A stretch of 64,000 nucleotides of DNA from Streptomyces cinnamoneus (GTDB taxonomy: Bacteria; Actinomycetota; Actinomycetes; Streptomycetales; Streptomycetaceae). The position numbers and the translations under genes were made by a program. The stretch lies in contig NZ_PKFQ01000001.1 of NCBI RefSeq assembly GCF_002939475.1, forward strand, positions 682,001 through 746,000, in the 5' to 3' direction. Below the pieces are notes generated by a model, which had not been told where the DNA came from, did not search any database, and saw nothing but the letters and a program-made list of their open reading frames with translations. Positions 48,134 through 57,405 of this stretch are shown in pieces (within the stretch, counting starts at the first letter, position 1; each line of letters opens with the position of its first letter).

Positions 48134-50923
48134 CTAGAGGTCGACCCGTAGGCCGCCCACCCTGCTGGACAGGGTCGTGGGCAGGTCGCGGCGCCGTTGC
48201 ACCCGCAGCTTGCGGTAGATGCGGGTGAGGTGCTGCTCCACCGTGCTGACGGTCACGTAGAGCATGGCGGCGATCTCCCGGTTGGTGTGGCCGTGGGCGG
48301 CCAGCACGGCCACTCTGCCCTCGGCCTCGCTGAGCGCCTCGGTGCCGCGCGGCGTGCTCGCCTCCTGCTCCGGCTCCTCCGGCGCCCCCTCCGGCTCCGC
48401 GTGCCCGGGCATCAGCCCCTGGCACAGCGGCTCCGCCCCGCAGAACCTGGCCATGTGCCACGCCTTGTGGGCGAGCGTACGGGCCCGGTTCACATCGCCC
48501 ACGGCCTGGTAGCCCCGGCCCAGTTCACCTAAGACCTCGGCCAGTTGCAGACGGCTGCCGCCGTTCTCCAGCGCCTGGACCGCCTCCTCCAGCCGCTCCA
48601 GCCGGTCCCGGCCGGTCTCCGCGCAGCCGAGGGCGCGCAGGACGTTGCCGCGCTCGCGGTCAGGGGCGCGCAGCAGTTGCGCCTCGGCCATCTCCACGGC
48701 CTTCTTCCGGTCGCCGAGGGCCAGCCAGGCGTCGGAGGCGTCGACGCGCCAGGGGGCGAGCTCGGGCACGTCCACGCCCCAGGCGTCCATGAGCTCGCCG
48801 CAGGTGAGGAAGTCGCCGAGCGCGGCCTGGAAGCGGCCCGTCGCCAGGTACCAGCGGCCCCTGGCCCGCCGGAAGTGCAGTCCAGGCAGGGTGTCGAGCT
48901 CGGACTCGGGGCCGGTGTGGTTGAGCAGTTCCATCGCGTCGTCGTAGCGGCCCATGCCGGTGTACGCGAGGATGAGCGTGGACAGCGGGAGGGCGACGAA
49001 GCCGCCCCAGTCCCGCCGCGGCAGCAGCGACAGCGCCGCGCTCGCGTGACGCTCCGCCTTCACCAGGTCCCCCTGGCGCAGCGCGATCTCGCCCCGCACG
49101 GCCGTCAACAGGGCTTGCCAGGTGGGCCCGTAGCGGTCCTTGCACTCGGCGAGGAGACGCTCGCACCAGGGCAGGGCGAGGTCGGGCTTGCCCGCGTAGG
49201 TCAGGGCCCACAGGGCGAAGACCAGGGGCATGACGTAGCCGTCGCCGAGCCGGTAGCGCTGGAGCACCCGGGTGGCCTCAGCGACCGCGCCGTCGGGGGT
49301 GTCGTGGGAGAGCGCGGCGGTCATGGCGCGGACGGCGTGTTCGTGGGCGATGTCCGCGGCGCCGCCGAGGGGTTCGGCCGGGGCGTACACCTCCGGCGGG
49401 GTGCCGTGCGGGGTGCCGCGGTGCGCCGGGCTGATCAGGGCCAGCCACTGGCGGGCGGTCGTCAGGGCGGCCCGCTCCTCCTGGCTCGACCACGTGGCGG
49501 AGCGCTCCAGGGTGTCGAGGACGCCGGCCGCCTCGTCGGTGCGCTTCGCCCAGACCAGATAGCCGACGCAGACGACCAGCTCGTCGGGGGCGAGCCGTTC
49601 GCGGAGCATCTCCGGTACGAGCGTGGTGAGGTGGTCCCCCAGGGCCGCGGGCTTGGACCGCCACAGCACGCTGGCGAGCCGCAGCTTCAGGGCGACGCGC
49701 CCGGGGCCGTCGGGGCAGACCTCCTGGGCCAGCGCCAGGCAGTGCCGGGCGAACCTCAAATCCCCGTCCACGAGGGCGTATTCGGCGGCCTCCCGCAGGA
49801 CGGGCACGGCCCAGGGCTCGGTCGCCGTGGTGCGGACGAGGTGGCGGGCCACCTCGTAGGTGGAGGCGCCGTCGTCGCGCAGCAGCGTCGCCGCCCGGTG
49901 GTGCAGCCCGGCGAGCTCCTGCTCGGGGGTGCCGGCGAGGACCGCGGCGGCGGCCGTGGCGTCGCGGAACCGTCCATCGTGGAAGAGGCCGCCCAGGGTC
50001 AGGTCCCGGTTGCCGCCCTCGACGGCGGTCGGTGCGAGGCCGAGGAGCCGGCCGAGCAGTTCCGGTGCCGCCGCCTCGCCCAGGACGGCGGTGCCGCGGG
50101 CGAGCGCGGTGACCTCCGCCCCGCACCGGTGCAGGATCTCGGCGACGGCACCGGCGTACGCCTCGCCGGGCCGCAGCGCGTGCGGCAGGCCCGCGTCCCC
50201 GGTGGCGGGGGCCGCGGAGTCCTCCAGCAGGGCCCGCACGAGCAGCGGGTTGCCGCCCGTCCTCTCGTACAGGGCGGCGGCGAGCCCGTCGTCCGCCGGG
50301 CCGTCGGCGTATTCCGTCAGCATCCGCCCGGCGCCCTCCGCGGAGAGGGGCTTGAGGCGCAGGCGGTGGCAGTTCGGCTGGCGCAGCAGTTCGGCCAGGA
50401 GGCCCAGCTGGTCCTGGGACAGGCGCTCGGAGGCGGTCAGCACGATGAGCACGCGGGCGCGCCGGGCGCGCCGGGCCAGGCACAGCAGGAACTGGAGGGA
50501 CAGCGGGTCGCCGAGGTGGGCGTCGTCCACCGCGACGACGACGAGCCGGTCGGCCGCCGGGCGCAGGACGGTCCCGGCGAGGGCGGGCAGGACGCGCATC
50601 CGGGCTTCGGCCGAGGTCTGCGCGGCGGCCTCGTCCATCCAGCGGACCGCCTCGTCGCGCGCCTCGGGCGGCAGCGGTGAGCTGTCGAAGAGCTTCCTGG
50701 CGAGGGCGAACGGCCAGCTTCGCTCGGTGTGCGTACCGGTGGCGTCGAGCACCAGCGCGCCGTCGGCGGCGGCCTGGTCGGTGAACCGCACCAGGAGTTC
50801 CGTCTTGCCGGCGGCCACGGATCCGTTCAGCAGGGCCACCCGGCCGTTGCCGGCGGCCGCGGCCGTACGCAGTTCCGCGAGAGCGGCCGATTCGTTCTCG
50901 CGTTCAATGATGGGCGTCAACAA
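48134..50923 (-). CDS. LAL-family LuxR regulator (LAL-1)
   Basis: A 929-residue large ATP-binding LuxR regulator. The N-terminal AAA-like ATPase has Walker A GSVAAGKT (Lys near residue 40) and Walker B LVVVAVDDAH. A long helical TPR-like middle follows, and the C-terminal LuxR HTH is LSEAEGRVAVLAAHGHTNRE plus VSTVEQHLTRIYRKL. LALs are pathway-specific activators of polyketide and other clusters. The start is uncertain: TTG at 50923 has GGGGG 5 nt upstream, whereas a GTG at 51028 would add a non-homologous 35-residue leader. It is probably co-transcribed behind the thioesterase gene (155-bp gap). Confidence 0.88.
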   Translation of the reverse strand: MLTPIIERENESAALAELRTAAAAGNGRVALLNGSVAAGKTELLVRFTDQAAADGALVLDATGTHTERSWPFALARKLFDSSPLPPEARDEAVRWMDEAAAQTSAEARMRVLPALAGTVLRPAADRLVVVAVDDAHLGDPLSLQFLLCLARRARRARVLIVLTASERLSQDQLGLLAELLRQPNCHRLRLKPLSAEGAGRMLTEYADGPADDGLAAALYERTGGNPLLVRALLEDSAAPATGDAGLPHALRPGEAYAGAVAEILHRCGAEVTALARGTAVLGEAAAPELLGRLLGLAPTAVEGGNRDLTLGGLFHDGRFRDATAAAAVLAGTPEQELAGLHHRAATLLRDDGASTYEVARHLVRTTATEPWAVPVLREAAEYALVDGDLRFARHCLALAQEVCPDGPGRVALKLRLASVLWRSKPAALGDHLTTLVPEMLRERLAPDELVVCVGYLVWAKRTDEAAGVLDTLERSATWSSQEERAALTTARQWLALISPAHRGTPHGTPPEVYAPAEPLGGAADIAHEHAVRAMTAALSHDTPDGAVAEATRVLQRYRLGDGYVMPLVFALWALTYAGKPDLALPWCERLLAECKDRYGPTWQALLTAVRGEIALRQGDLVKAERHASAALSLLPRRDWGGFVALPLSTLILAYTGMGRYDDAMELLNHTGPESELDTLPGLHFRRARGRWYLATGRFQAALGDFLTCGELMDAWGVDVPELAPWRVDASDAWLALGDRKKAVEMAEAQLLRAPDRERGNVLRALGCAETGRDRLERLEEAVQALENGGSRLQLAEVLGELGRGYQAVGDVNRARTLAHKAWHMARFCGAEPLCQGLMPGHAEPEGAPEEPEQEASTPRGTEALSEAEGRVAVLAAHGHTNREIAAMLYVTVSTVEQHLTRIYRKLRVQRRRDLPTTLSSRVGGLRVDL

Positions 50924-51078
50924 GTCATCCCCCGATACGGTGAAAGAGCCGAGTGCAGCAAGCCGCGCCGCGACAAGAGTGACCGAGATGGTCGTGAACC
51001 GAACGGTGCGCCGGGCGTGGAAGAGCACGCCTTCGCCCCGTCAACCGGGCATGCATGGCACAGCGTTGACCCCGCGTT

Positions 51079-51843
51079 CTAAACGGTGAGAAGACGGTCG
51101 GTGATCAGCCCGACAATTTCTCCCGCATGGTCGTTGATGAAGAAGTGGCCACCGGTGAAGGTGTGGACGTCACACGTGGCGGTCGTGTGCGTCTGCCAGG
51201 CCTGGAGTTCGTCCGGGGTCGTCCGGTGGTCGGAGTCGCCCGCGAGCACGGTGACCGGGGCGCGCACGGCCGCCCCGGGCTCGGCCCGGTAGTTCCTCAC
51301 CGCGGTGTAGTCGCTGCGGATGGTGGGCAGCGTCAGCCTCAACAGCTCCTCGTTCTCGAAGACGGCGGCGTTGGTGCCGCTCAGCGCCCGCAGCTCCGCG
51401 ATGACACCGTTGTCGTCGAGGTCGCCGTCGAGCTTGCGGAAGGTCTCCTCCCGGCGCCGGGAGGGGGCGGGACACCCCGAGACGAAGAGGCGTGCCGCGT
51501 CGAAGTCGCCGCGTCGCTCCAGCCGCCGGGTCACCTCGAAGGCGAGAACGGCTCCCATGCTGTGACCGAAAAGCGCGGTCGGGAGGTCCAGCCACGGCTC
51601 CAGTGCCGCGGCGATCTCGTCTGCGAGCGTTCCGATGTCCTCGATGTGCGCTTCGGAGTACCGGTTCTGGCGTCCGGGGTACTGGACGGCCAGGACGTCG
51701 ACTTCCGGGGACAGCGCTCGGGCGTAGGGGACGTAGTACGAGGCCGCCCCACCGGCGTGCGGGAAGCAGACGAGTCGGGTTCTACAGGCTGGGTCCTGGG
51801 GGAATCGGAGAAACCACGGACTGGTCGTTGACTGTTGTATCAC
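51079..51843 (-). CDS. Type II thioesterase
   Basis: A 254-residue TEII. Conserved parts: CFPHAGGAASYY, AVQYPGRQNRY, nucleophile elbow FGHSMGAV, lid helices (about 130-185), Asp in VLAGDSDHRT and His in FTGGHFFI. It is an intact editing or unloading hydrolase for carrier-protein-bound chains. The GTG at 51843 is preferred because an in-frame ATG at 51927 falls inside the predicted -10 of its promoter. The gene is likely co-transcribed with LAL-1 downstream. A TAGGGGT box precedes the promoter. Confidence 0.87.
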   Translation of the reverse strand: MIQQSTTSPWFLRFPQDPACRTRLVCFPHAGGAASYYVPYARALSPEVDVLAVQYPGRQNRYSEAHIEDIGTLADEIAAALEPWLDLPTALFGHSMGAVLAFEVTRRLERRGDFDAARLFVSGCPAPSRRREETFRKLDGDLDDNGVIAELRALSGTNAAVFENEELLRLTLPTIRSDYTAVRNYRAEPGAAVRAPVTVLAGDSDHRTTPDELQAWQTHTTATCDVHTFTGGHFFINDHAGEIVGLITDRLLTV

Positions 51844-51925
51844 TTGCTCTGCTCTGCTCTCGCTTCGCGAGCGCGGTCGTATCGCTCGGATATGTCCGGC
51901 CCGAACTTCCGTCCACTTGGTCTGC

Positions 51926-51961
51926 ATCTAATCAGGGAGTCGAACGTAGGGGGTACCCCTA
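51926..51961 (-). promoter_or_regulatory. Putative LAL-activated promoter for the thioesterase gene
   Basis: On the minus strand TAGGGGTACCCCCTA (51961-51947) is a 6-bp inverted repeat (TAGGGG/CCCCTA), followed 30 nt after its first base by a -10-like TTAGAT (51931-51926). The same box and spacing occur at 55637 and 60250. Confidence 0.6.
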
Positions 51962-52678
51962 ACTCGTCCGGCGAGACCCTGCGACGCCTGTCCTCGGCCA
52001 CTTGGGCCGAAGGGCGGCGCCGGCGGTGACCGAGGTGCTTCCGCGAGCTCGTCGGGACCCTGCTGACCAGCGACGGAAGCAAGTTGACCGTGGGTAAGCC
52101 CTGGCGACCAGGGGCGCTGGCGGGGGGCCGCGCTCCGCGGGGGCGGCCGCGCGCGCCATCGGTCCGTACCCCCTATGTCGGGCCGACGTCAAGCGCCATC
52201 CGTTTCCCTATGTTTAGGCCGTTCGACGAAAAAAACCGGAACCTCTAATTCCATTTGCTGCACTTGCCCGCCTACGTGAGAGGCGGAAGTAGGAAAGCTC
52301 GCCCTAAATCCCATATATCCCCAGGCCACTCACACAGCAGGGGAGGCTGTCCACCCCGCAGACCTCTAGCGACGCTCAAGCTGCGGTAATGTCTTCATGC
52401 CACAACTGCTTTCCAACCGACCACGCGGTCTGTGACCGGAACACGGCGCCCACGCGAGTGCCGAGGCGAGGCACACCCCTCGCCGTCCGGTCCCACCGGT
52501 GACGACGACCAGTGCCGGCCCGGCCGGCGGCACCGCCGCCACGTCAGTGCCCGGCACAGCCAAGCGCACATGGACACGGGGGTACACCTGGCATGCCCGC
52601 CCGCGACTCTTCACCCTTCGCGGCGACCTCACCGCCTCAGCACGTCCCGCTCGCCCGCACCGCCGGGAAGGACGTCCG
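51962..52678. other. Long leader/regulatory region before LAL-2
   Basis: About 720 bp with no credible gene between the thioesterase promoter and LAL-2. The part 52200-52420 is unusually AT-rich for this genome. Two imperfect copies of GCGCCATC...CCCTATGT...GGCCG lie at 52153-52185 and 52193-52221, 40 bp apart. The CCCTATG parts read CATAGGG on the minus strand, related to the TAGGGG box. This suggests LAL-2 has a regulated promoter near 52200 and a 5' leader of over 400 nt, or a closer unrecognised promoter. Confidence 0.5.
52153..52221. repeat. Two imperfect direct repeats upstream of LAL-2
   Basis: The copies start with identical GCGCCATC at 52153 and 52193 and share CCCTATGT and GGCCG in the same order. 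They are spaced 40 bp (about four helical turns). They may be operator sites. Confidence 0.55.
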
Positions 52679-55465
52679 GTGACGCTCGTCGAACGGGACG
52701 CGGACACCTCCCGGTTGGAACGGTTCTACGACCGAATACCGGCCTGTGATCCGTACGGAGTCCTCGTGGTCGTCAGCGGGGCTCCCGGCTCCGGCAGGTC
52801 CGAGCTGCTGCACCACCTCGCCGACCACGCGGCATCGCGCGGCGGTACGACCCTCCACGCCGTGGCCGCCCCCGAGGAACGCCACCTCCCCTACGCCCTG
52901 GTCGACCAGCTCCTGTGCGCGCTGCCCGCCAGGGGACGGCACCTCCGCCCGCAGCCGGCGCACGCGGGACCGGTCGCCCTCTCCCCCCTGCAACGCCTGC
53001 TCGCCGTGCGGCGCGCGCTCCTCGCCCACCGCTCGTCCCCGAACGCACCGCTGTTGGTCACCGTCGACGACGTCGAGTTCGCCGACCCCCAGTCGCTCAG
53101 GTGCCTGGCGCACCTCCTCCGGCACGGCCGCCCGGGGCAGCTGGTCGTCGCGGTCACCCACCGCCAGGGCGTACGCGTCCGCCTCCCCGGCCTGGGCGAA
53201 CTCCACGACCTCCCCGGCACCCTGGCGCTGCGCACCCGGCCGCTGGGCGTACGGGGCGTCGGGCAGTTCCTCACCCCCCACCTCGGTGCCGGCCGGGGGC
53301 CGCGGTTCGCACACGCCGTCCACGGGCTGACCGGCGGCAGTCCCCTGCTGCTCGCCGCGCTGATGAGCGACCGGTGGGCGGCCAAGGAGCCGACGGCCGA
53401 GGACGGTGAACCGCAGCCGGGCGAGCAGTTCCGGCAGGCCGTCCTGGCCTGTGTGCACCGCACCGGCCGGCAGGGCCTGAAGGTCGCCCGCGGCGTCGCC
53501 CTCCTGGGACGGACCGCGACGGCACCGCTCCTCACGGCCCTGACCGGGGTCGGCGACGGCGCCCTGCGCGCCTCCCTCGCCGCGCTCCAGGAGGCCGGCG
53601 TCCTCGACGGCATGACGTTCCGTCACGAGTCCGCCAGGACCGCCGTCCTGGACGACCTGCCGCAGGAGGAACGGGCCCGGCTGAGCCGTCACGCCGCGGA
53701 GCTCCTGCACCACGCGGGCTCCCCGCCCACCGAGGTCGCCGCCCACCTCCTGGCCGCCGCGAGCGGACCGCGCCGGGGCACCTGGGCCTACGGGGCGCTG
53801 ACGGACGCCGCCGGAGCGGCCCTCGCGCGCGGCGAGACCGCCCTCGCCTGGCGCTGTCTGCGCACGGCCGAGAGGCACTGCCGCGACGAGCGGCAGCGGC
53901 TCGCACTCCAGGCGGCGCAGGCCCAGCTCACCTGGCGACGCGCCCCTTCGGCCGCCGCCGGCCAGGTGCGGGCCCTGGTCGCCCCGGCCCGCGCGGGCCT
54001 GCTCGCGCCGGACGCCTCGGTGCGCCTGGCGTCCCAACTGCTGTGGCAAGGGCGGATGGACGACGCCACGGAGGTGTTCCGGAAGGCGGGGGCCACCGCG
54101 AGGGCCACTCCCGACCCGCGGCTGCGCACCGAGCTGTCGGCGTTCCACCAGCACGTGGCCCTCAGCTACCCGGGGGTGCTGGAGAAGGCCGGGCTGCCCG
54201 ACCCGTACGACTTCGGCGACCGGCCCTCGCCCGGCGCGGGGCAGGCGGCGTTCCGGTGGCGGTCCCAGGCGGCGCTGGCCTCCGTGCTGCTGACGCACGA
54301 CGCCGCGCCCGCGCCGGGCGACCCGGAGGAGACCCTCAGCGGCGTCCCGTCGGCGCAGCAGAGCCTGGAGGTCCAGGAGGCGTCGCTGCTGGCGCTGGTC
54401 CACGCCGGCCGGCTCGAAACGGCCGCCACGTGGTGCGAGCGGCTGCTCTCCGAGGCGGAGCGGCTGAAGGCGCCCGTCACGTCCGCCGTCCTCATGGGCC
54501 TGCGTGCGCTGATCGCCGCCCGCCGGGGCCGGCTCCTGGACGCCGCCGAGCACGCGACGGCCGCGCTGCGCAGGATGCCGGACCAGAGCTGGGGAGTCGG
54601 CATCGGTCTGCCGCTGTCGGTCCTCATCTACACCGGCACCGCGATGGGCCGGCACGAGGAGGTCACCGAGCTCCTCGACCGGCCGGTCCCGCGCGAGATG
54701 TTCCACACCCGGTACGGGCTGCACTACCTGTACGCCCGTGGGCGGCACCAGTTGGCCACGGGCCGTGCGCACGCCGCGCTCGCCGACTTCGTGGAGTGCG
54801 GTGAGCGGATGCGCCGCTGGCACATGGACGTGCCCGACCTCCTGCCGTGGCGCACCGGTGCCGCCGAAGCCTGGCTGGCGCTCAACGACACCGCGCGGGC
54901 GGCCCGTTACGTCGACGAACAGCTCTCACGGTCGGCGGGCGCCTCCACCCGGGCGCGCGGCGCGGCACTGCGGGTCCTCGCCGCCACCCGTCCTCCGGCC
55001 GCACGGCGGGGCCTGCTGGAGAGGGCCCTGGAGGCGTCGCGCGACGCGGGTGACGCCTACGAGACGGCCCGGGTGCTCGCCGACCTCGGAGGGGCCCACA
55101 AGGAACAGAAAGACTCGGCGAAGGGCAGGTTGCTGGTGAGGCAGGCTCTGCGGGCGGCGGACGAGTGCGGTGCGCAGGAGCTGTACCGGTCCCTGCAGCC
55201 GTCGCCGGGCCGCGGCGCTCCCCCGGCGCCGTCCGGCCAGGACCGGCGCAGGGCCACGGCGGAGAGCGCCTCGCTCACCGCGGCGGAGCGGCGGGTCGCC
55301 TCGCTGGCGGCGCACGGCTACACCAACCGGGACATCGCCGCGAAGCTGTTCATCACGGTGAGCACGGTCGAGCAGCACCTCACCCGGGTGTACCGGAAGA
55401 TCAACATTCGGCACCGGAAGGACCTGCCGACCAACTTGGACTTCCACGTCGCCGACACGGCCTGA
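52679..55465 (+). CDS. LAL-family LuxR regulator (LAL-2)
   Basis: A 928-residue LAL protein, paralogous to LAL-1 along its length. The P-loop reads GAPGSGRS, so the usual Walker A Lys (residue 40) is Arg; Walker B is LLVTVDDVEF. The middle is a TPR-like helical array, and the C-terminal HTH is LTAAERRVASLAAHGYTNRD plus VSTVEQHLTRVYRKI, nearly identical in its recognition part to LAL-1. The GTG at 52679 has GAAGGA 6 nt upstream. It likely activates the downstream genes through TAGGGGT boxes, alone or with LAL-1. Two hairpins follow its stop. Confidence 0.9.
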   Translation: MTLVERDADTSRLERFYDRIPACDPYGVLVVVSGAPGSGRSELLHHLADHAASRGGTTLHAVAAPEERHLPYALVDQLLCALPARGRHLRPQPAHAGPVALSPLQRLLAVRRALLAHRSSPNAPLLVTVDDVEFADPQSLRCLAHLLRHGRPGQLVVAVTHRQGVRVRLPGLGELHDLPGTLALRTRPLGVRGVGQFLTPHLGAGRGPRFAHAVHGLTGGSPLLLAALMSDRWAAKEPTAEDGEPQPGEQFRQAVLACVHRTGRQGLKVARGVALLGRTATAPLLTALTGVGDGALRASLAALQEAGVLDGMTFRHESARTAVLDDLPQEERARLSRHAAELLHHAGSPPTEVAAHLLAAASGPRRGTWAYGALTDAAGAALARGETALAWRCLRTAERHCRDERQRLALQAAQAQLTWRRAPSAAAGQVRALVAPARAGLLAPDASVRLASQLLWQGRMDDATEVFRKAGATARATPDPRLRTELSAFHQHVALSYPGVLEKAGLPDPYDFGDRPSPGAGQAAFRWRSQAALASVLLTHDAAPAPGDPEETLSGVPSAQQSLEVQEASLLALVHAGRLETAATWCERLLSEAERLKAPVTSAVLMGLRALIAARRGRLLDAAEHATAALRRMPDQSWGVGIGLPLSVLIYTGTAMGRHEEVTELLDRPVPREMFHTRYGLHYLYARGRHQLATGRAHAALADFVECGERMRRWHMDVPDLLPWRTGAAEAWLALNDTARAARYVDEQLSRSAGASTRARGAALRVLAATRPPAARRGLLERALEASRDAGDAYETARVLADLGGAHKEQKDSAKGRLLVRQALRAADECGAQELYRSLQPSPGRGAPPAPSGQDRRRATAESASLTAAERRVASLAAHGYTNRDIAAKLFITVSTVEQHLTRVYRKINIRHRKDLPTNLDFHVADTA

Positions 55466-55538
55466 GACGGCGGCCGGGAATCCCGGAGCCGTCTCGGGCC
55501 CCTCAGGGCGCCGGCCCGCGAACAGCGGGCCGGCGCCC
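55464..55538 (+). terminator. Tandem hairpin terminators after LAL-2
   Basis: A first stem (GAGACGGC 55464-55471 with 55488-55495) begins in the stop codon and has a paired centre. A second, perfect 14-bp stem (55506-55519 with 55525-55538, 5-nt loop GAACA) follows, then CTGCTTTCCCCC. Together they should isolate LAL-2 from the monooxygenase gene. Confidence 0.75.
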
Positions 55539-55636
55539 CTGCTTTCCCCCGGCGCCGAAGCGCGTTACTTTCCCTCTTTACCGGTGGCGGATTCTCCGCC
55601 GGGGCGCCGACCCGTATGTCGGGCAATCAGGGTGGA

Positions 55637-55672
55637 TAGGGGTTGTCCGCGTTCTTCCCGCAGAAATAGCGT
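55637..55672 (+). promoter_or_regulatory. Putative LAL-activated promoter for the monooxygenase gene
   Basis: TAGGGGTT at 55637-55644 is followed exactly 30 nt downstream by a -10-like TAGCGT (55667-55672), the same geometry as at 60250 and at 51961 (minus). No -35 consensus is present, consistent with activator dependence. The start codon is 75 nt further downstream. Confidence 0.6.
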
Positions 55673-55746
55673 GCTTTCGCCGACGCACGTATTGCGCAGT
55701 CGGATTCCGTGCCAGCGTCTCCTACCCGGCCTTAGGGGTTTTGCAG

Positions 55747-57405
55747 ATGACGTCAGTCAGCCCGGCTCCGACGACGATGCTTGTACCGGACTTTCCCTTC
55801 GCCTATGACCGCTGGTTGAGTCATCCGGCCGGTCTGGGAATGCTGCCCGAAGGCCGGGCCGGTACGCCGGTGGCCGTCGTCGGCGGCGGGATGGCCGGGG
55901 TGACGGCCGCGTACGAGCTGATGCGGCTGGGGCTGCGGCCGGTGGTGTACGAGGCCGAGCGGCTCGGCGGCCGGATGCGCTCGGAGCCCTTTCCCGGCGC
56001 CCCCGGTTATGTCGCCGATATGGGAGCGATGCGCTTTCCCCTCTCCGCACGGGCGTTGTTCCACTACATCGACATGCTGGGGCTCGCCACCCGGCCGTTC
56101 CCGAACCCGCTCTCGCCCGCGACGCCGGGCACGCTCATCGATCTGAACGGGCAGCGGGAGTGGGCGCGGGCGTCCGAGGACCTTCCGGAGGTGTTCCAGG
56201 AGGTTTCGGAGGCGTGGGACAAGACCCTGCATGAGCGGGCCGAATTGGCGACGCTGCGCGGCGCCATCCGGGAACGGGACGTCAAGACGCTCAAGGCGGT
56301 CTGGAACAGGCTGGTCGAGATCTTCGACGACCAGTCGTTCTACGGCTTTCTGGCGACGAGCCCCGCATTCAGTTCGTTCCGGCACCGGGAGCTCTTCGGC
56401 CAGGTCGGTTTCGGTACGGGCGGCTGGGACACCGACTTCCCCAATTCGGTGCTGGAGATCCTGCGGGTGGTGGCGACCGAGGCGGACGACCACCAGATGT
56501 CCCTGGTCGGCGGCGCCGAGCAGCTGCCGCGCGGACTGTGGGAGCACCGGCCCGGCATCCTCGCCCACTGGCCGGCGGGCACCTCCCTGGCCTCGCTGCA
56601 CGGCGGGACGCCCCGCCCGGCGGTGACCGCGATCCGGCGGGACGGCGAGGGCTTCACCGTCGAGGACGCCGACGGCGAGGTCCGCACGTACCCGGCCGTG
56701 GTGTACACGCCGCACGTGTGGACGCTGCTGAACCGCGTCAGCTGCTCCCCCGACCTGCTGCCGGTCAAGCTCTGGACGGCCGTCGAGCGCACCCACTACA
56801 TGGGCGCGTCGAAGCTGTTCGTGCTGACGGACCGGCCCTTCTGGCGCGACGTGGAGCCGGGCAGCGGCCGGGAGGCGATGGGCATGACCCTCACCGACCG
56901 GCTGGCGCGCGGGGTGTACCTCTTCGACGACGGCCCGGACCGGCCCGGGGTGATGTGCCTGTCGTACACCTGGAACGACGACTCGTTGAAGGTGGCGACC
57001 CTGTCGGCGCAGGAGCGACTGAAGGTGCTGCTCGCGCGGCTGGGCGAGATCTATCCGGACGTGAACATCGCCTCGCACATCGTCGGCGACCCGGTGACCA
57101 TCACCTGGGAGACCGAGCCCCATTTCATGGGCGCGTTCAAGTCGAACCTTCCCGGCCAGTACCGTTACCAGCGGCGGTTGTTCACGCACTTCATGCAGGA
57201 CGACCTGGATCCCTCGCACCGGGGCCTGTTCCTGTGCGGCGACGACGTCTCCTGGACCGCCGGCTTCGCCGAGGGCGCGGTGTCCACGGCGCTGAACGCC
57301 GTGTGGGGCGTGGTCCGGCACCTCGGCGGCGCGTCGGCGCCGCACAACCCCGGCCCCGGCGACCTGTTCCACGCGCTCGCTCCGGTCGAACTGCCCGATT
57401 CCTGA
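55747..57405 (+). CDS. L-amino-acid 2-monooxygenase (IaaM-family, amide-forming)
   Basis: A 552-residue flavoprotein of the amine-oxidase superfamily. The FAD-binding start is VAVVGGGMAGVTAAYELMRL with the acidic residue in VVYEAERLGGRM. The segments ADMGAMRFPLSARALFHYID and FGQVGFGTGGWDTDF with EILRVV are hallmarks of the tryptophan/phenylalanine/arginine 2-monooxygenase branch, which decarboxylates an amino acid to the next lower amide. The C-terminal FAD motif is GDDVSWTAGFAEGAVSTALN. In antifungal marginolactone-type pathways an arginine enzyme of this kind begins guanidinobutyrate starter synthesis. Substrate here is unproven; no amidase is in the window. AGGGG lies 8 nt before the ATG. 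Confidence 0.85.
   Translation: MTSVSPAPTTMLVPDFPFAYDRWLSHPAGLGMLPEGRAGTPVAVVGGGMAGVTAAYELMRLGLRPVVYEAERLGGRMRSEPFPGAPGYVADMGAMRFPLSARALFHYIDMLGLATRPFPNPLSPATPGTLIDLNGQREWARASEDLPEVFQEVSEAWDKTLHERAELATLRGAIRERDVKTLKAVWNRLVEIFDDQSFYGFLATSPAFSSFRHRELFGQVGFGTGGWDTDFPNSVLEILRVVATEADDHQMSLVGGAEQLPRGLWEHRPGILAHWPAGTSLASLHGGTPRPAVTAIRRDGEGFTVEDADGEVRTYPAVVYTPHVWTLLNRVSCSPDLLPVKLWTAVERTHYMGASKLFVLTDRPFWRDVEPGSGREAMGMTLTDRLARGVYLFDDGPDRPGVMCLSYTWNDDSLKVATLSAQERLKVLLARLGEIYPDVNIASHIVGDPVTITWETEPHFMGAFKSNLPGQYRYQRRLFTHFMQDDLDPSHRGLFLCGDDVSWTAGFAEGAVSTALNAVWGVVRHLGGASAPHNPGPGDLFHALAPVELPDS

Noticed and set aside
51843..51927. ATG at 51927 as the start of the thioesterase gene
   Set aside because: It falls within the predicted -10 element, has no ribosome-binding site and adds 28 residues without family resemblance.
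55733..55738. A further TAGGGG just before the monooxygenase start as another LAL site
   Set aside because: Its AGGGG lies 8 nt before the ATG and is better explained as the ribosome-binding site.
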